From: an uncultured Faecalicatena sp.
GTDB lineage: Bacteria > Bacillota > Clostridia > Lachnospirales > Lachnospiraceae
Length of the DNA: 64,000 bases
Direction of reading: 5' to 3'
NCBI GenBank assembly: GCA_948468385.1
Contig: CAOKHZ010000021.1
Span: 1-64,000 of the forward strand
Part shown: positions 26,743 to 35,313 of the stretch, in pieces
How the letters are laid out: the number at the start of each line of letters is the position of its first letter
Numbering within the stretch: the stretch's first letter is position 1
Notes under the pieces: generated by a model
What the model saw: only the letters and a program-made list of their open reading frames with translations
Told to the model about the DNA's origin: nothing
Databases searched by the model: none
Made by a program: the position numbers and the translations under genes

Positions 26743-27732
26743 TCAGTGCATTTTTTCTCGGTACTCCTTTGGGGTACAGCCGTGTTTTTGGAAAAATAAT
26801 TTGTAAAAATGAGACTGGTTTTCATATCCGGCTTCGTGGCAAATGACATCAATGGGCATCTGGGTGTTGAGCAATAGATTTTCGGCACAGCTTAGTTTTA
26901 GGTGCTGCACCAGTTGCTTGTATGTCATCCCAGTCTGATTTTTAACCAGCTTGGTCAGGTGGCTGGTGCTAATTTTGAAAAAATCAGAGACGGACTGTAA
27001 GGTGCAAGTGCGGAAATTACTGCGTAGGTATTGTAGGATCTGGGCGATGTTGTCAGCATTGAGCGAGGTGCCGGCAAAGGTTTCGTTTTCGCTGAGCGCG
27101 GTCATTTCGGCCAAAATCAATGCGATGGTGTTTTCATAGACCATTCCCGAGGTGACGGTGGGAGAGAAATACTGGCACATCAAATATCGTAGGAAGAAGT
27201 GCAGTGCAGGGTTCTCCCGGATAATAAGGTAACGGTTGTGGTTGATACGGTCAGAGAGCAGGGAAGAAAAAAAGTGAGTAACGGCATCCTCGTTTGCAAA
27301 AGGGTTTGAGAGATATTTTTTACAATAATCTTTATGAATCAGAAGGTTAATGATGATGTCGTTTTCTTCCGCCGCGGCCACTGAATGGAGGACGTCCGTG
27401 TCCAGGCAGAGCAATTGTCCCTCGGAGACGGTGAGGGGTGTACCATTTACAATTTCCGTGCAATGCCCGGAATAGACATACTGAATCTCAAACCAACTGT
27501 GGCTGTGTTCCGGCACCGGCGCGAAGCGGCTCTGCTTGGATATGATAAAATGTTCTGGTCGGGAAAGGAGATCTTGAAAAAACGGAACATTTTTATTTGA
27601 TTTTTGGTACTTTCGAATCATTTGGCCAAGTTTCGCATCAGAGGGATCAATCCATAGAACGCCGGTTTGTTTCTGGATTTTCTCGTCAGTGGTATAGCTT
27701 TTGAGTAAACGATCAAGTGCTTCGAAAGTCAT
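26743..27732 (-). CDS. AraC-family regulator with cupin domain
   Basis: A 329-residue regulator, convergent with the rhamnosidase gene and 15 bp from its end. A cupin-like sensor (HSHSWFEIQYVYSGHCTEIVNG, then EGQLLCLDTDVLHSV) precedes a double HTH at about 230-325 with SVSDFFKISTSHLTKLVKN and YENQSHFYKLFFQKHG. The start at 27732 fits a purine-rich site upstream; the frame extends left without support. It is a likely activator of the rhamnoside operon, alongside the TetR at the other end. The 297-bp gap to the aldolase gene (27733-28029) holds only candidate promoters. Confidence 0.88.
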   Translation of the reverse strand: MTFEALDRLLKSYTTDEKIQKQTGVLWIDPSDAKLGQMIRKYQKSNKNVPFFQDLLSRPEHFIISKQSRFAPVPEHSHSWFEIQYVYSGHCTEIVNGTPLTVSEGQLLCLDTDVLHSVAAAEENDIIINLLIHKDYCKKYLSNPFANEDAVTHFFSSLLSDRINHNRYLIIRENPALHFFLRYLMCQYFSPTVTSGMVYENTIALILAEMTALSENETFAGTSLNADNIAQILQYLRSNFRTCTLQSVSDFFKISTSHLTKLVKNQTGMTYKQLVQHLKLSCAENLLLNTQMPIDVICHEAGYENQSHFYKLFFQKHGCTPKEYREKMH

Positions 27733-28029
27733 GTGGATTCCGCCTTTCTTTTTATATAGTAACAGTTTAGGGGGCGGGAATGAATTTGTCAATAAAATAA
27801 TTTGTTTGATATAAAGGTGGGAGTCACTGTTTGGCCCCGAGCCAGTCACTACGCAGACTGAATGGGATTGACAATTATTCGATTATTTGTAAAAAGTCAT
27901 GTTTATTCGGACAAATTCGAAGTTTTATGAACATTTCCATATAGATTTCCCGTAAAAGATAGTGTATGATAGAAAACATAAAAGGTTGGCGTTCAAGTAC
28001 CCATGAAAAATGAATTGAGGTGGTAAAGC

Positions 28030-28950
28030 ATGTTATTTACATTAAGTGAGATTTTGGAACTATGCGAAGCGAAGAATTGTGCGGTCGGGTCTTTTAACAC
28101 CCCGAACTTGGAGTCCGTGATGGCAGTCATCGGCGCGGCGGAGGAGCTTGACGTGCCGGTCATCATCCAACATGCCGAGGTGCATGAGGAAATCATGCCG
28201 ATTTCCGTAATCGGACCGGTCATGCTGGAGATGGCGAAGCGTGCCAAGGTGCCGGTGGCGGTACATGTTGACCATGGCGAGACGGTGGAGTATATCAACC
28301 GCGCCCTGAACATGGGCTTCACTTCCGTAATGTATGACGGCTCGACCCTGCCATTTGCAGAGAATGTGGCCAATACCAAGTTGGTGGTCGCGCTGGCGAA
28401 AAAGGTCGGGGCATCCGTGGAAGCGGAGATTGGCTGCATGGGCAAGCGTGAGACGGGCAGCGGCTCCGCGGGGAACGGAAACGACCCGGAGAAGATTTAT
28501 ACGGACCCGCACCAGGCCAAGGACTTCGTTGACCAGACGGGGATTGACGCGCTGGCGTGCTCTTTTGGGACGACCCATGGCGTGTACTTGAGTAAGCCGA
28601 AGTTGGATTTTTCCGTCGTGGAAAACGTGCGCAAGATTGCGAACATCCCGGTCGTGATGCACGGCGGTTCCGGCGTGAGCAAGGAGGATTTCCAGACGGC
28701 CATTAAAAAGGGCGTGCGCAAGATTAACTACTACACGTATATGGCGATGGCGGGCGGCGAAACGATTGCCAGCCAGTTCCACATGGGTTGCATTCCGGTG
28801 GAAAAGAACGGGAAGAAATATAAGTATTGTTATTCTTTGGTGGAGAGTGACAAGGATGCGCCGATTATGTACCATGACATCGTTTCGTGGGGAACGCAGG
28901 CGATGAAAGAGAACTGTAAGAAGGCGATGGAAGTATTTGCGATGAGGTAA
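28030..28950 (+). CDS. Class II ketose-phosphate aldolase
   Basis: A 306-residue zinc-dependent class II aldolase of the FbaA/GatY/KbaY family. The HVDHG motif gives D81 and zinc ligand H82, E133 lies in a VEAEIG block, SFGTTHGVY and VVMHGGSGV carry the other zinc histidines, and KINYYTYM forms part of the phosphate site. It cleaves a ketose phosphate to dihydroxyacetone phosphate plus an aldehyde. The nearby isomerase and FGGY kinase suggest a ketose made by those enzymes is its substrate rather than glycolytic fructose-1,6-bisphosphate. A purine-rich GAGGTGG site precedes the ATG. Confidence 0.9.
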   Translation: MLFTLSEILELCEAKNCAVGSFNTPNLESVMAVIGAAEELDVPVIIQHAEVHEEIMPISVIGPVMLEMAKRAKVPVAVHVDHGETVEYINRALNMGFTSVMYDGSTLPFAENVANTKLVVALAKKVGASVEAEIGCMGKRETGSGSAGNGNDPEKIYTDPHQAKDFVDQTGIDALACSFGTTHGVYLSKPKLDFSVVENVRKIANIPVVMHGGSGVSKEDFQTAIKKGVRKINYYTYMAMAGGETIASQFHMGCIPVEKNGKKYKYCYSLVESDKDAPIMYHDIVSWGTQAMKENCKKAMEVFAMR

Positions 28951-29104
28951 GGAACTATTTTTCTACAGTTCCGAACAAAGAGTCCGGCTTGCCGGACTCT
29001 TGCGCCGGAGCGCGGCTGCGTCAGCAGCCAGTTTCCTTATGCGCGAAGTGCGCATCCCCCGGAGGGTTTTATATCATAGGGAACGAAGTTTCCTATGATA
29101 TAAA
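28951..29104 (+). repeat. Run of five hairpins after the aldolase gene
   Basis: Starting at the base after the aldolase stop: GGAACT/AGTTCC (28951-28972), GAGTCCGG/CCGGACTC (28980-28999), GGCTGC/GCAGCC (29014-29029), ATGCGC/GCGCAT (29039-29055) and a 13-bp TTTATATCATAGG/CCTATGATATAAA (29068-29104). A sixth, the terminator, follows. All arms are perfect. Function unknown. Confidence 0.7.
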
Positions 29105-29105
29105 G

Positions 29106-29142
29106 AAGGGAGGGCTTAGAGAAAGCCCTCCCTTTGTGTTTG
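29106..29142. terminator. Bidirectional terminator between aldolase and PocR-AraC genes
   Basis: AAGGGAGGGCTT (29106-29117) pairs with AAGCCCTCCCTT (29123-29134) and is followed by TTGTGTTT. The hairpin covers the stop codon of the minus-strand regulator gene. Confidence 0.75.
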
Positions 29143-29967
29143 ACGGTATTGTCTGGGCGGCATGCCGACCATTTGCCGGAATATGGTGATAAAATAATTG
29201 TAATCATGGAATCCACATTCCGAGGCGATTTCGCTGATGTTCATTTCCGGCCGGGAAATCAGCAGGGTTTTTGCCTTTTCAATTCGTAAGCCCCGGATGT
29301 GGGCGGCGATGCCGATGCCGTAATTCTGGCTGGCAATTTCGTAGAGCGTCGTCTTTCCGATTTTAAAATGCTCACAGATGCTTTTTGCATCAAGTTCTTC
29401 CGTGTAATGTGCCATGATATAGTCATCAATCTGGGCGGGCAGCTCTTTCTGCCCGAGAATTGCCATTCGCTCCAAACAGAGGTAGGAGGCGACCGCTTGT
29501 AAAATGTGTGCGGCGGCCTGAATGTAATCGGCGGGGATTAGGGGCTGTTCGTAGCAGGCGGCCTTTAAGTTGTCTAGGTCTACATGGTAATTCTGGCAGC
29601 GTTCTTTGATGATTCGCCATCCTTCCTCGTGCGATTCGTAGGGAAATACATGTCCGAACAGCAAGTATCCAATCGTAATATTTCCCATATGGAGGGGCAC
29701 GATGCTTTCCGTCAGCCCGGCGTGGCACTGGTAGGTGTAGGCGGCGTGTTCGCGGGCGGCGATTTCGCAGGCTCGGGCATCGCATTTCCGGCACTCGGAA
29801 AGTGCTTGTTCGTCCGTGCGCAATAGCTGGCAAAAGGGAGCCACTTGTTCTGGATAGGCCGCCAATTCGCGGAACGTCTCGTCGAATACTGTGATGCGGA
29901 TGCGCGTAATCGTATAAAAATCCTTTAAAAGAGAATTTAGCTTGGCTAAGTTAAACGTGGAAATCAT
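29116..29967 (-). CDS. AraC-family regulator with PocR sensor domain
   Basis: A 283-residue regulator. Residues about 5-150 are a PocR sensory domain with its cysteine pattern (CRKCDARAC near 58-66, and YQCHAG further on). The AraC double HTH is at about 180-280 (DAKSICEHFKIGKTTLYEI within it). PocR-type regulators respond to small molecules of sugar or diol catabolism. It lies between the aldolase and the isomerase-kinase-epimerase genes and is the likely activator of that sugar locus. Its leader holds a 53-bp tandem repeat and a long hairpin, and GAAAGGAG precedes the ATG. Confidence 0.9.
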   Translation of the reverse strand: MISTFNLAKLNSLLKDFYTITRIRITVFDETFRELAAYPEQVAPFCQLLRTDEQALSECRKCDARACEIAAREHAAYTYQCHAGLTESIVPLHMGNITIGYLLFGHVFPYESHEEGWRIIKERCQNYHVDLDNLKAACYEQPLIPADYIQAAAHILQAVASYLCLERMAILGQKELPAQIDDYIMAHYTEELDAKSICEHFKIGKTTLYEIASQNYGIGIAAHIRGLRIEKAKTLLISRPEMNISEIASECGFHDYNYFITIFRQMVGMPPRQYRQTQREGFL

Positions 29968-29979
29968 GGAGACTCCTTT

Positions 29980-30102
29980 CTATCGGGCATTCGCCCCGCG
30001 GCGCCGGCTCGAATCCGCTGCGTTGCTTCTCGCTGTCGGGCGTTCGCCCCGCGGCGCCAGCTCGAATCCGCTGCGCTGCTTCTCGCTATCGGGCATTCGC
30101 CC
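29980..30102 (-). repeat. 53-bp tandem repeat in the PocR-AraC leader
   Basis: Units begin at 29980, 30033 and 30086, a constant 53-bp period; the third is cut after about 17 bp. Two full units differ at a handful of positions. Each holds GCGGCGCC and CGAATCCGCTGCG blocks. The period is not a multiple of three, so it is not coding. It lies in the transcribed leader of the regulator if the promoter is further right. Confidence 0.8.
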
Positions 30103-30105
30103 TAT

Positions 30106-30164
30106 GGGAAAGTTGCCAAGGCATCACTTACGTGCAAGCACGTGTGATTCCTTGGCACTTTCCC
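30106..30164. other. 59-nt near-palindrome (long hairpin)
   Basis: GGGAAAGTTGCCAAGG at the left pairs with CCTTGGCACTTTCCC at the right, and the centre is ACGTG-CAAG-CACGT. The stem has about 24 bp with few mismatches. No T run on either side, so a terminator role is unlikely. It sits between the PocR regulator and the isomerase operon. Confidence 0.65.
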
Positions 30165-30344
30165 GCACTGCTCGTTGCTAATACTATCTTATCACGATTG
30201 GCGGACAAAATCAAAGAAAAATGAACAGATTACTATATATTATCCAATCTTAATAAAGTAAAATATAGATATAAATTCAAAGAAAACATGTAACTGCTTA
30301 GTAGTTACGAAAACAATTATTTTCAAAAGGAGGACGTGGTTGAG

Positions 30345-31745
30345 ATGAAAAAAATGACATTTGCATTGGCCTTCTGTAACAGAGGGTTCATGCCGGGTGA
30401 ATTGATTTACGGTGCCAGGGAGGACATGATTAAGGCGGTGACGGACGCGGGATATGCTTACATTGCCATGGACGCGGAGCTGACGCGCTACGGCGGCGTG
30501 GAAACCCGTGACGAGGGGCTTTTGTATGCGAAATGGTTAAAGGAGCACGATGGGGAATACGACGGCGTGATTTTCTCCATGCCGATTTTTGCCGATGAGA
30601 ACGGTGCCATCACGGCGTTGCAGGATGCGGGCGTGCCGATTTTGATGCAGGCGTATCCGGACGAGATTGGAAAGATGGATTTTGCACACAGAAGAGACGC
30701 ATATTGCGGTAAATTCTCCGTAACCGACGTATTTACACAGTACAACGTGCCGTTTACGGTGATGAAGCCGCACGTCGTGCATCCACTTTCCGAGGCGTTC
30801 GCGCAGAATTTGAAGGATTTTGCGGCCATCTGCCGCGTGGTAAACGGCATGAAGCGTTTTAACATCGGTTGCATCGGCGGCAGGACGACGGCGTTCAAGA
30901 CGGTGCGTTTTGATGAAATCACGATGCAGAAATACGGCATCAACGTGGAATCGTTCGACTTGTCGGAAGTATTTTTCAAGGTGAGAAATAAAGCGGACGA
31001 TGACGCGAAGGTGCAGGAGAAGAAAGCGGCTTTGCAGGCTTATACGGATTGCTCCGACGTGCCGGAGACGAACATGAACACGTTGGCCAAGTTGGCGGTC
31101 GTGATTGACGAGTACATAGACGAATACCATTTGGACGCGCTGGCATTGCGGTGCTGGAACGAGATGGAAGCGGAGCTTCGGATTTGTCCGTGCGTGCTTT
31201 TGAGTGAATTGAATGACCGCGGCATCGTGGCTTCTTGTGAGATTGACATGTGTTCTGCACTGACGATGCGGGCGATGAGCCTGGCGAGCGAGCAGCCGAC
31301 GACGGTGCTTGACTGGAATAACAATTATGGCGAGGACGAGAACAAGGTCATCCTGTTCCATTGCGGACCGGTGCCGCAGAAGCTGATGGCGGCGAAGGGG
31401 CATGTTTCCAATCACAAGATGTTTGACAAGACGGATCCGGGTTCTGGCTGGGGTGCGAACGAGGGTCGCATCAAGCCAATGGACGTGACGATTTCCAATT
31501 GCCAGACGAAGGATGGAAAGATTATCGTGTATGCGAGCGAAGCGAAGTTTACGGACGACCCGATTGAGGATACGTTCTTTGGCTGCGGCGGCGTGGCGGA
31601 GATTCCGGACTTGCAGAACAAGCTGATTAAACTGGCAAGGGGCGGCTTCAAGCATCACACTTCCGTGGGTGAAGGCCATATGAAGGAGATTTTGAAGGAG
31701 GCGTTCACGACATATCTTGGATACGACTGGGTGGAGATTGACTAA
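30345..31745 (+). CDS. L-fucose isomerase-like sugar isomerase
   Basis: A 466-residue protein of the L-fucose/L-arabinose isomerase superfamily (COG2407). Signs are the N-terminal Rossmann-like half, the GGRTTAF block near 187, the central ALRCWNEMEAELRICPC block with the metal-ligand-type Glu, a CEIDMCSALTMRAM block and the C-terminal FFGCGGVAEIP segment. It converts an aldose to a ketose with a divalent metal. AAAGGAGG precedes it; the ATG at 30345 is preferred over a GTG at 30336. It starts the isomerase-kinase-epimerase run. Which sugar it uses is not set; related proteins act on fucose, arabinose or other sugars. Confidence 0.82.
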   Translation: MKKMTFALAFCNRGFMPGELIYGAREDMIKAVTDAGYAYIAMDAELTRYGGVETRDEGLLYAKWLKEHDGEYDGVIFSMPIFADENGAITALQDAGVPILMQAYPDEIGKMDFAHRRDAYCGKFSVTDVFTQYNVPFTVMKPHVVHPLSEAFAQNLKDFAAICRVVNGMKRFNIGCIGGRTTAFKTVRFDEITMQKYGINVESFDLSEVFFKVRNKADDDAKVQEKKAALQAYTDCSDVPETNMNTLAKLAVVIDEYIDEYHLDALALRCWNEMEAELRICPCVLLSELNDRGIVASCEIDMCSALTMRAMSLASEQPTTVLDWNNNYGEDENKVILFHCGPVPQKLMAAKGHVSNHKMFDKTDPGSGWGANEGRIKPMDVTISNCQTKDGKIIVYASEAKFTDDPIEDTFFGCGGVAEIPDLQNKLIKLARGGFKHHTSVGEGHMKEILKEAFTTYLGYDWVEID

Positions 31746-31815
31746 TACGGTTTGGACGAACCGCAAAAGGACGGCAAAACTGTGACGATTGATAAAAAAC
31801 GGCGAGGTATTTGGA

Positions 31816-33384
31816 ATGAAGATAGCGGGACTTGACATCGGGACGACGGGTTGCAAGTTGACGGTGTTTGACGAGAAGGGAACGTACCTTGACAAATCGT
31901 ACAAGGACTATCCGGTAAAGCGTGTAAGCGGCGAGCACGAGGTGGACGCGGAGGCCATTATGGAGGGCGTGTATTTCGTGATTGGGGAAATGGCGAAAAC
32001 ATACCCGGACATTGCCGGAATCGGCGTGACCAGCTTCGGTGAGACGTGCGTGTTGGCGGACGAGAACGGAAAACCATTGCACATGGCAATGCTTTATACT
32101 GACCCGCGCGGGGCGGCGGAGTGCGAGGAATTGACGCGCAAGATGGACGGCCGGACGATTGCCTCCATCACCGGGGTGAAGCCGCATGAGATGTACAGTA
32201 TTCCCAAGCTGATGTGGCTGAAGAAAAACCGCCCGGAGCTTTACGCGAAGGCAAGGCACGCATTTTTGATGGAGGATTATGTGGTGTTCGCCTTGACGGG
32301 AACGGCGCAGATAGATTATTCGTTGGCGACGCGCACGATGGCGTTTGACATTACGTCCCTGAAATGGAGCGAGGAAATCTTTAAGATTGCGGACATTGAC
32401 ATGGAACTGATGTCGAAACCGGTGCCGACGGGAACTTCCGCCGGGGCGGTACGCCCGGAGATTGCAAAAGAGCTGGGACTTTCCGTGGATACGCAGATTG
32501 TTTCCATCAGCCATGACCAGGTGTCGGCGGCGGTTGGAGCCGGAGTCTTCGATTCGGCTACGGCGGTGGACGGAGCCGGCACGGTAGAGTGCATGACGCC
32601 GATTTATGACGGCCTGCCGGAGCTTGAGGTGATGTATGCCGGGAATTACGCGGTGGTTCCTTACGTGGTTCCGGGGAAATATGTAGCATATGCGTTTTCC
32701 TATACCGGCGGGGCACTGATTCAGTGGTGCGTGGACACGCTGGCGAAAAAGGAGAAGGAACTGGCGGCTGAGCGAGGCATTTCCGTCAATGAATTGCTGG
32801 AAGAGGAATATCGCAAGCTATACCCATCCGGGCATCCCACATCAGATGCGCTTCGCGCCAGCGAACCCTCCGGGTTCGTCAATGTATATAAAGAGGAATG
32901 TCCGACGGGCATGTTGGTGCTGCCTCATTTTGCCGGGGCGGCGACCCCGTACATGGATACGGGCTCGAAGGGCGTGATGGTTGGACTGACAGCGGGAACA
33001 TCCGTCTGCGAGATTTACCGAGCCTGTATGGAGGGCGTGGTTTACGAAATGATGCTGAACATGGAATACTTAAAAGATTCCGGCGTGCATTTTGACATGT
33101 TACAAGCGACTGGCGGCGGCGCGCGCTCCAAAGTATGGATGCAGATGAAGGCGGATGCCCTGGGTCTGCCAATCACGGCACTTCGCACGGTAGACGCGGG
33201 AACGGTCGGCAGCGCGATGTTGACCGGAATCGCGGTCGGGTGCTTTGCGGATTTGGAGGACGCGGCGGCACATATGGTGGAAAAACGGGAAGTATATCAG
33301 CCACGTGAAGAGATGCATGAAAAATATCAGCAGGTATACCAGAGATACCGCAAGCTCTACGAGGCGGTACGGCCTCTGATGTAA
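31816..33384 (+). CDS. FGGY-family sugar kinase
   Basis: A 522-residue carbohydrate kinase (xylulokinase/rhamnulokinase/gluconokinase superfamily) with the N-terminal GLDIGTTGCKLTVFD nucleotide-phosphate motif and the C-terminal LQATGGGARSKVWMQMKADALG signature. It transfers phosphate from ATP to the sugar made by the isomerase 70 bp upstream. GGGxGGARS-type motifs and the domain layout are complete. The ATG at 31816 follows a GCGAGG-type site. Cytoplasmic. Taken with the aldolase at 28030 it outlines isomerise, phosphorylate, cleave. Confidence 0.92.
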   Translation: MKIAGLDIGTTGCKLTVFDEKGTYLDKSYKDYPVKRVSGEHEVDAEAIMEGVYFVIGEMAKTYPDIAGIGVTSFGETCVLADENGKPLHMAMLYTDPRGAAECEELTRKMDGRTIASITGVKPHEMYSIPKLMWLKKNRPELYAKARHAFLMEDYVVFALTGTAQIDYSLATRTMAFDITSLKWSEEIFKIADIDMELMSKPVPTGTSAGAVRPEIAKELGLSVDTQIVSISHDQVSAAVGAGVFDSATAVDGAGTVECMTPIYDGLPELEVMYAGNYAVVPYVVPGKYVAYAFSYTGGALIQWCVDTLAKKEKELAAERGISVNELLEEEYRKLYPSGHPTSDALRASEPSGFVNVYKEECPTGMLVLPHFAGAATPYMDTGSKGVMVGLTAGTSVCEIYRACMEGVVYEMMLNMEYLKDSGVHFDMLQATGGGARSKVWMQMKADALGLPITALRTVDAGTVGSAMLTGIAVGCFADLEDAAAHMVEKREVYQPREEMHEKYQQVYQRYRKLYEAVRPLM

Positions 33385-33411
33385 TGTAAAAGTAAAATAA
33401 GAAGAACAAAG

Positions 33412-33468
33412 AGCCCTGGCGTGTTGAGAAGAATGCGGTCGTTGTGCCGCGCGGAGCATGTCAGGGCT
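33412..33468 (+). other. Intercistronic hairpin between kinase and epimerase genes
   Basis: AGCCCTG (33412-33418) pairs with CAGGGCT (33462-33468), with an inner GCGG/CCGC stem, followed by AAAAAAG. No T run follows. It may set the message level of the downstream gene. Confidence 0.45.
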
Positions 33469-33490
33469 AAAAAAGAAATGAGGTGCAAGT

Positions 33491-34456
33491 ATGAATCCGT
33501 ATATCGGACATGATTCGCAAGTGTATGGAATTGAAGAACACCGCCTGGTAGGCGGAAAGGGCGACGGAATGCGCTTGTTGGAAGTAAATAATGGAAAGGG
33601 ACTGGAACTGACCGTTTCGCTTGACCGGGCGGCGGACATTTCGCGTTTACGGTTTCGCGGAATCAACATGTCGTATTTTTCACCTTGCGGTTATGTGGCT
33701 CCGGCTTATTATGACTGCGTGGGGGGCAACTGGCTGAAGTCTTTCACGGCCGGTTTCCTGACGACCTGCGGCCTGCGCGCGGTTGGTTCTCCGTGCGTGG
33801 ACGAGGGCGAGGAATTGCCGTTGCACGGCACGATTGCCAACCAACCGGCGGAATCCGCGTATTGGCTGGAGGAGAACGGCGAACTGGTGGTGCGCGCGAC
33901 GGTGAAAGATGAAGGAATATTTGCTCCCAAATTGCGCCTGATGCGTGAAATCCGGGTTAGTCTTGAAAAAAATGATGTTACGATTTGTGACACCATTGAA
34001 AATACGGGCGATACCAAACAGCCGTTGGAGATTCTTTATCACATGAACATGGGCTACCCGCTGCTCGACGAGGACAGCGTGGTGGAAATTCCGTCCATCG
34101 GCGTGACTCCGCGTGATGACCATGCGGCGGAGGACATCGAAAACTGGATGCACATGATAAAGCCGGAGGCGGGTTACGTGGAACGCTGCTATTACCATAA
34201 GTTTGAAAAAGAGGGAAAGGCCTCCATTTACCAGCCAAAGCTCGGGCAGGGACTGGAGATTACCTTCGACGCGGAGGAGTTGGACGGCTTCGTGGAGTGG
34301 AAGATGATGGGCGTGCGTGACTACGTGCTGGGGCTGGAGTGCGGTAACTGCTACCCGGACGGGCGCGACGTGATGCGCAGGACGGGAATGCTCAAATTCC
34401 TTGAGCCGGGCGAGAAAAAGACGTATCAGGTAAAGGTGAGGATGTTCATGGATTAA
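33491..34456 (+). CDS. DUF4432 aldose-epimerase-like protein
   Basis: A 321-residue cytoplasmic protein of the DUF4432 branch of the galactose mutarotase (aldose 1-epimerase) superfamily. Family blocks are LDRAADISRLRFRGINMSY near 38-56, a FLTTCGL block, LPLHGTIAN with the putative catalytic His near 117, and a C-terminal GLECGNCYPDGR block. It would interconvert sugar anomers before isomerisation. It is the third gene of the isomerase-kinase run, preceded by GAGGTG. Confidence 0.88.
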   Translation: MNPYIGHDSQVYGIEEHRLVGGKGDGMRLLEVNNGKGLELTVSLDRAADISRLRFRGINMSYFSPCGYVAPAYYDCVGGNWLKSFTAGFLTTCGLRAVGSPCVDEGEELPLHGTIANQPAESAYWLEENGELVVRATVKDEGIFAPKLRLMREIRVSLEKNDVTICDTIENTGDTKQPLEILYHMNMGYPLLDEDSVVEIPSIGVTPRDDHAAEDIENWMHMIKPEAGYVERCYYHKFEKEGKASIYQPKLGQGLEITFDAEELDGFVEWKMMGVRDYVLGLECGNCYPDGRDVMRRTGMLKFLEPGEKKTYQVKVRMFMD

Positions 34457-34593
34457 GGGATAAAAGAAATCAATTTTCAGAAGGAAGAGCAAAGGACGAG
34501 CAAAACAGAAAATTATTGAAAAAGGGGACAAATCAAAATATAATCCGTGTTGTGAGCAGGTTGTATGATAAGGTGATATCGCAAGGAGGGGAA

Positions 34594-34692
34594 GTGATTA
34601 CACTGGATAACACTCAAACGAGACAGGCGGCGGCCATTTTTGAACATTTGAATTTGCAACCCGAGAAGCTTTCAAAAGTGTATCAGGAGTAA
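34594..34692 (+). CDS. 32-residue small open frame with good ribosome site
   Basis: GTG at 34594 follows GCAAGGAGGGG; the frame encodes a 32-residue peptide ending LSKVYQE and stops one base before a terminator hairpin. It could be a real small protein or the N-terminal remnant of a lost gene. No family recognised. The rest of 34457-34763 holds nothing else I can support. Confidence 0.35.
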   Translation: MITLDNTQTRQAAAIFEHLNLQPEKLSKVYQE

Positions 34693-34722
34693 AAACGAAC
34701 CGCCAAAAGGCGGTTCGTTTTT
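34693..34722 (+). terminator. Strong intrinsic terminator
   Basis: AAACGAACCGCC and GGCGGTTCGTTT form a perfect 12-bp stem with an AAAA loop, followed by TT. It lies directly after the small open frame and before the surface-protein remnant. Confidence 0.85.
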
Positions 34723-34730
34723 GACCATAA

Positions 34731-35231
34731 GAAAATAAACGTTTACTTACATTCCGGCAGAATTTGACGAATGAAGCCCAGACCACCGATATCGTATTTT
34801 GTCTTTTAAATGAGTTGGGGATTCCGATGGCAGGGGCCACTATCGGCTTATATGCGGATGCGAAGTGCAATACATTGATTAAAACGGGTGTCAGCGGGCA
34901 AGATGGAACAATTGCCTTTGACGGGTTGATGGAAGATCAGACATACTGGTTGAAAGAGATTTCCGCACCGTCTGGCTATCAGTTAAAATTCACGATTTAT
35001 GAAGGGACGGAAGTAAAGCCTAATGTGACGATAGACAATGAACCTATAACTACGCCCGATAATCTGGAAACGCCGGATGACCCGGGAACGCCGGACAATC
35101 CGGCTACATTCGGTAATCAAGGTGAGGGCGGTTTAAATGGCAAACCGAGCATTCCACAAACGGGTGATGATACGCCATGGTTAGCCAAAATCGTTTTTAT
35201 TTTAGGGATTTTGTCGGTGGTAATGCCATAA
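34731..35231 (+). pseudogene. Remnant of an LPXTG surface protein with SpaA-like domain
   Basis: An open frame with no ribosome site. From about 34780 it encodes a prealbumin/SpaA (Cna-B-like) repeat: GIPMAGATIGLY, TGVSGQDGTIAFDGL and YWLKEISAPSGYQL. It is followed by a Pro/Thr/Asp-rich spacer (PDNLETPDDPGTPDNP) and a sortase-type motif IPQTGD, then a hydrophobic segment that stops after about 19 residues (ending VVMP) with no basic tail. It therefore looks like the 3' end of a large cell-wall-anchored protein whose front and final charged residues are lost. A short functional version is possible but unlikely. Confidence 0.65.
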
Positions 35232-35313
35232 TCCACCCGTCTCCATCCAACCTTTGCAATGTCAAAAGATTCTATTCTTGAAAACGAAAGGGGCATGTGC
35301 TAAAATACTGATG

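Noticed and set aside
29980..30102. A possible CRISPR array
   Set aside because: Units are contiguous with a 53-bp period; there are no spacers and no cas genes.
30537..31904. A 455-codon open frame on the minus strand
   Set aside because: It is antisense to the isomerase gene, lacks a ribosome site and is His/Arg-rich, as expected from a GC-rich antisense frame.
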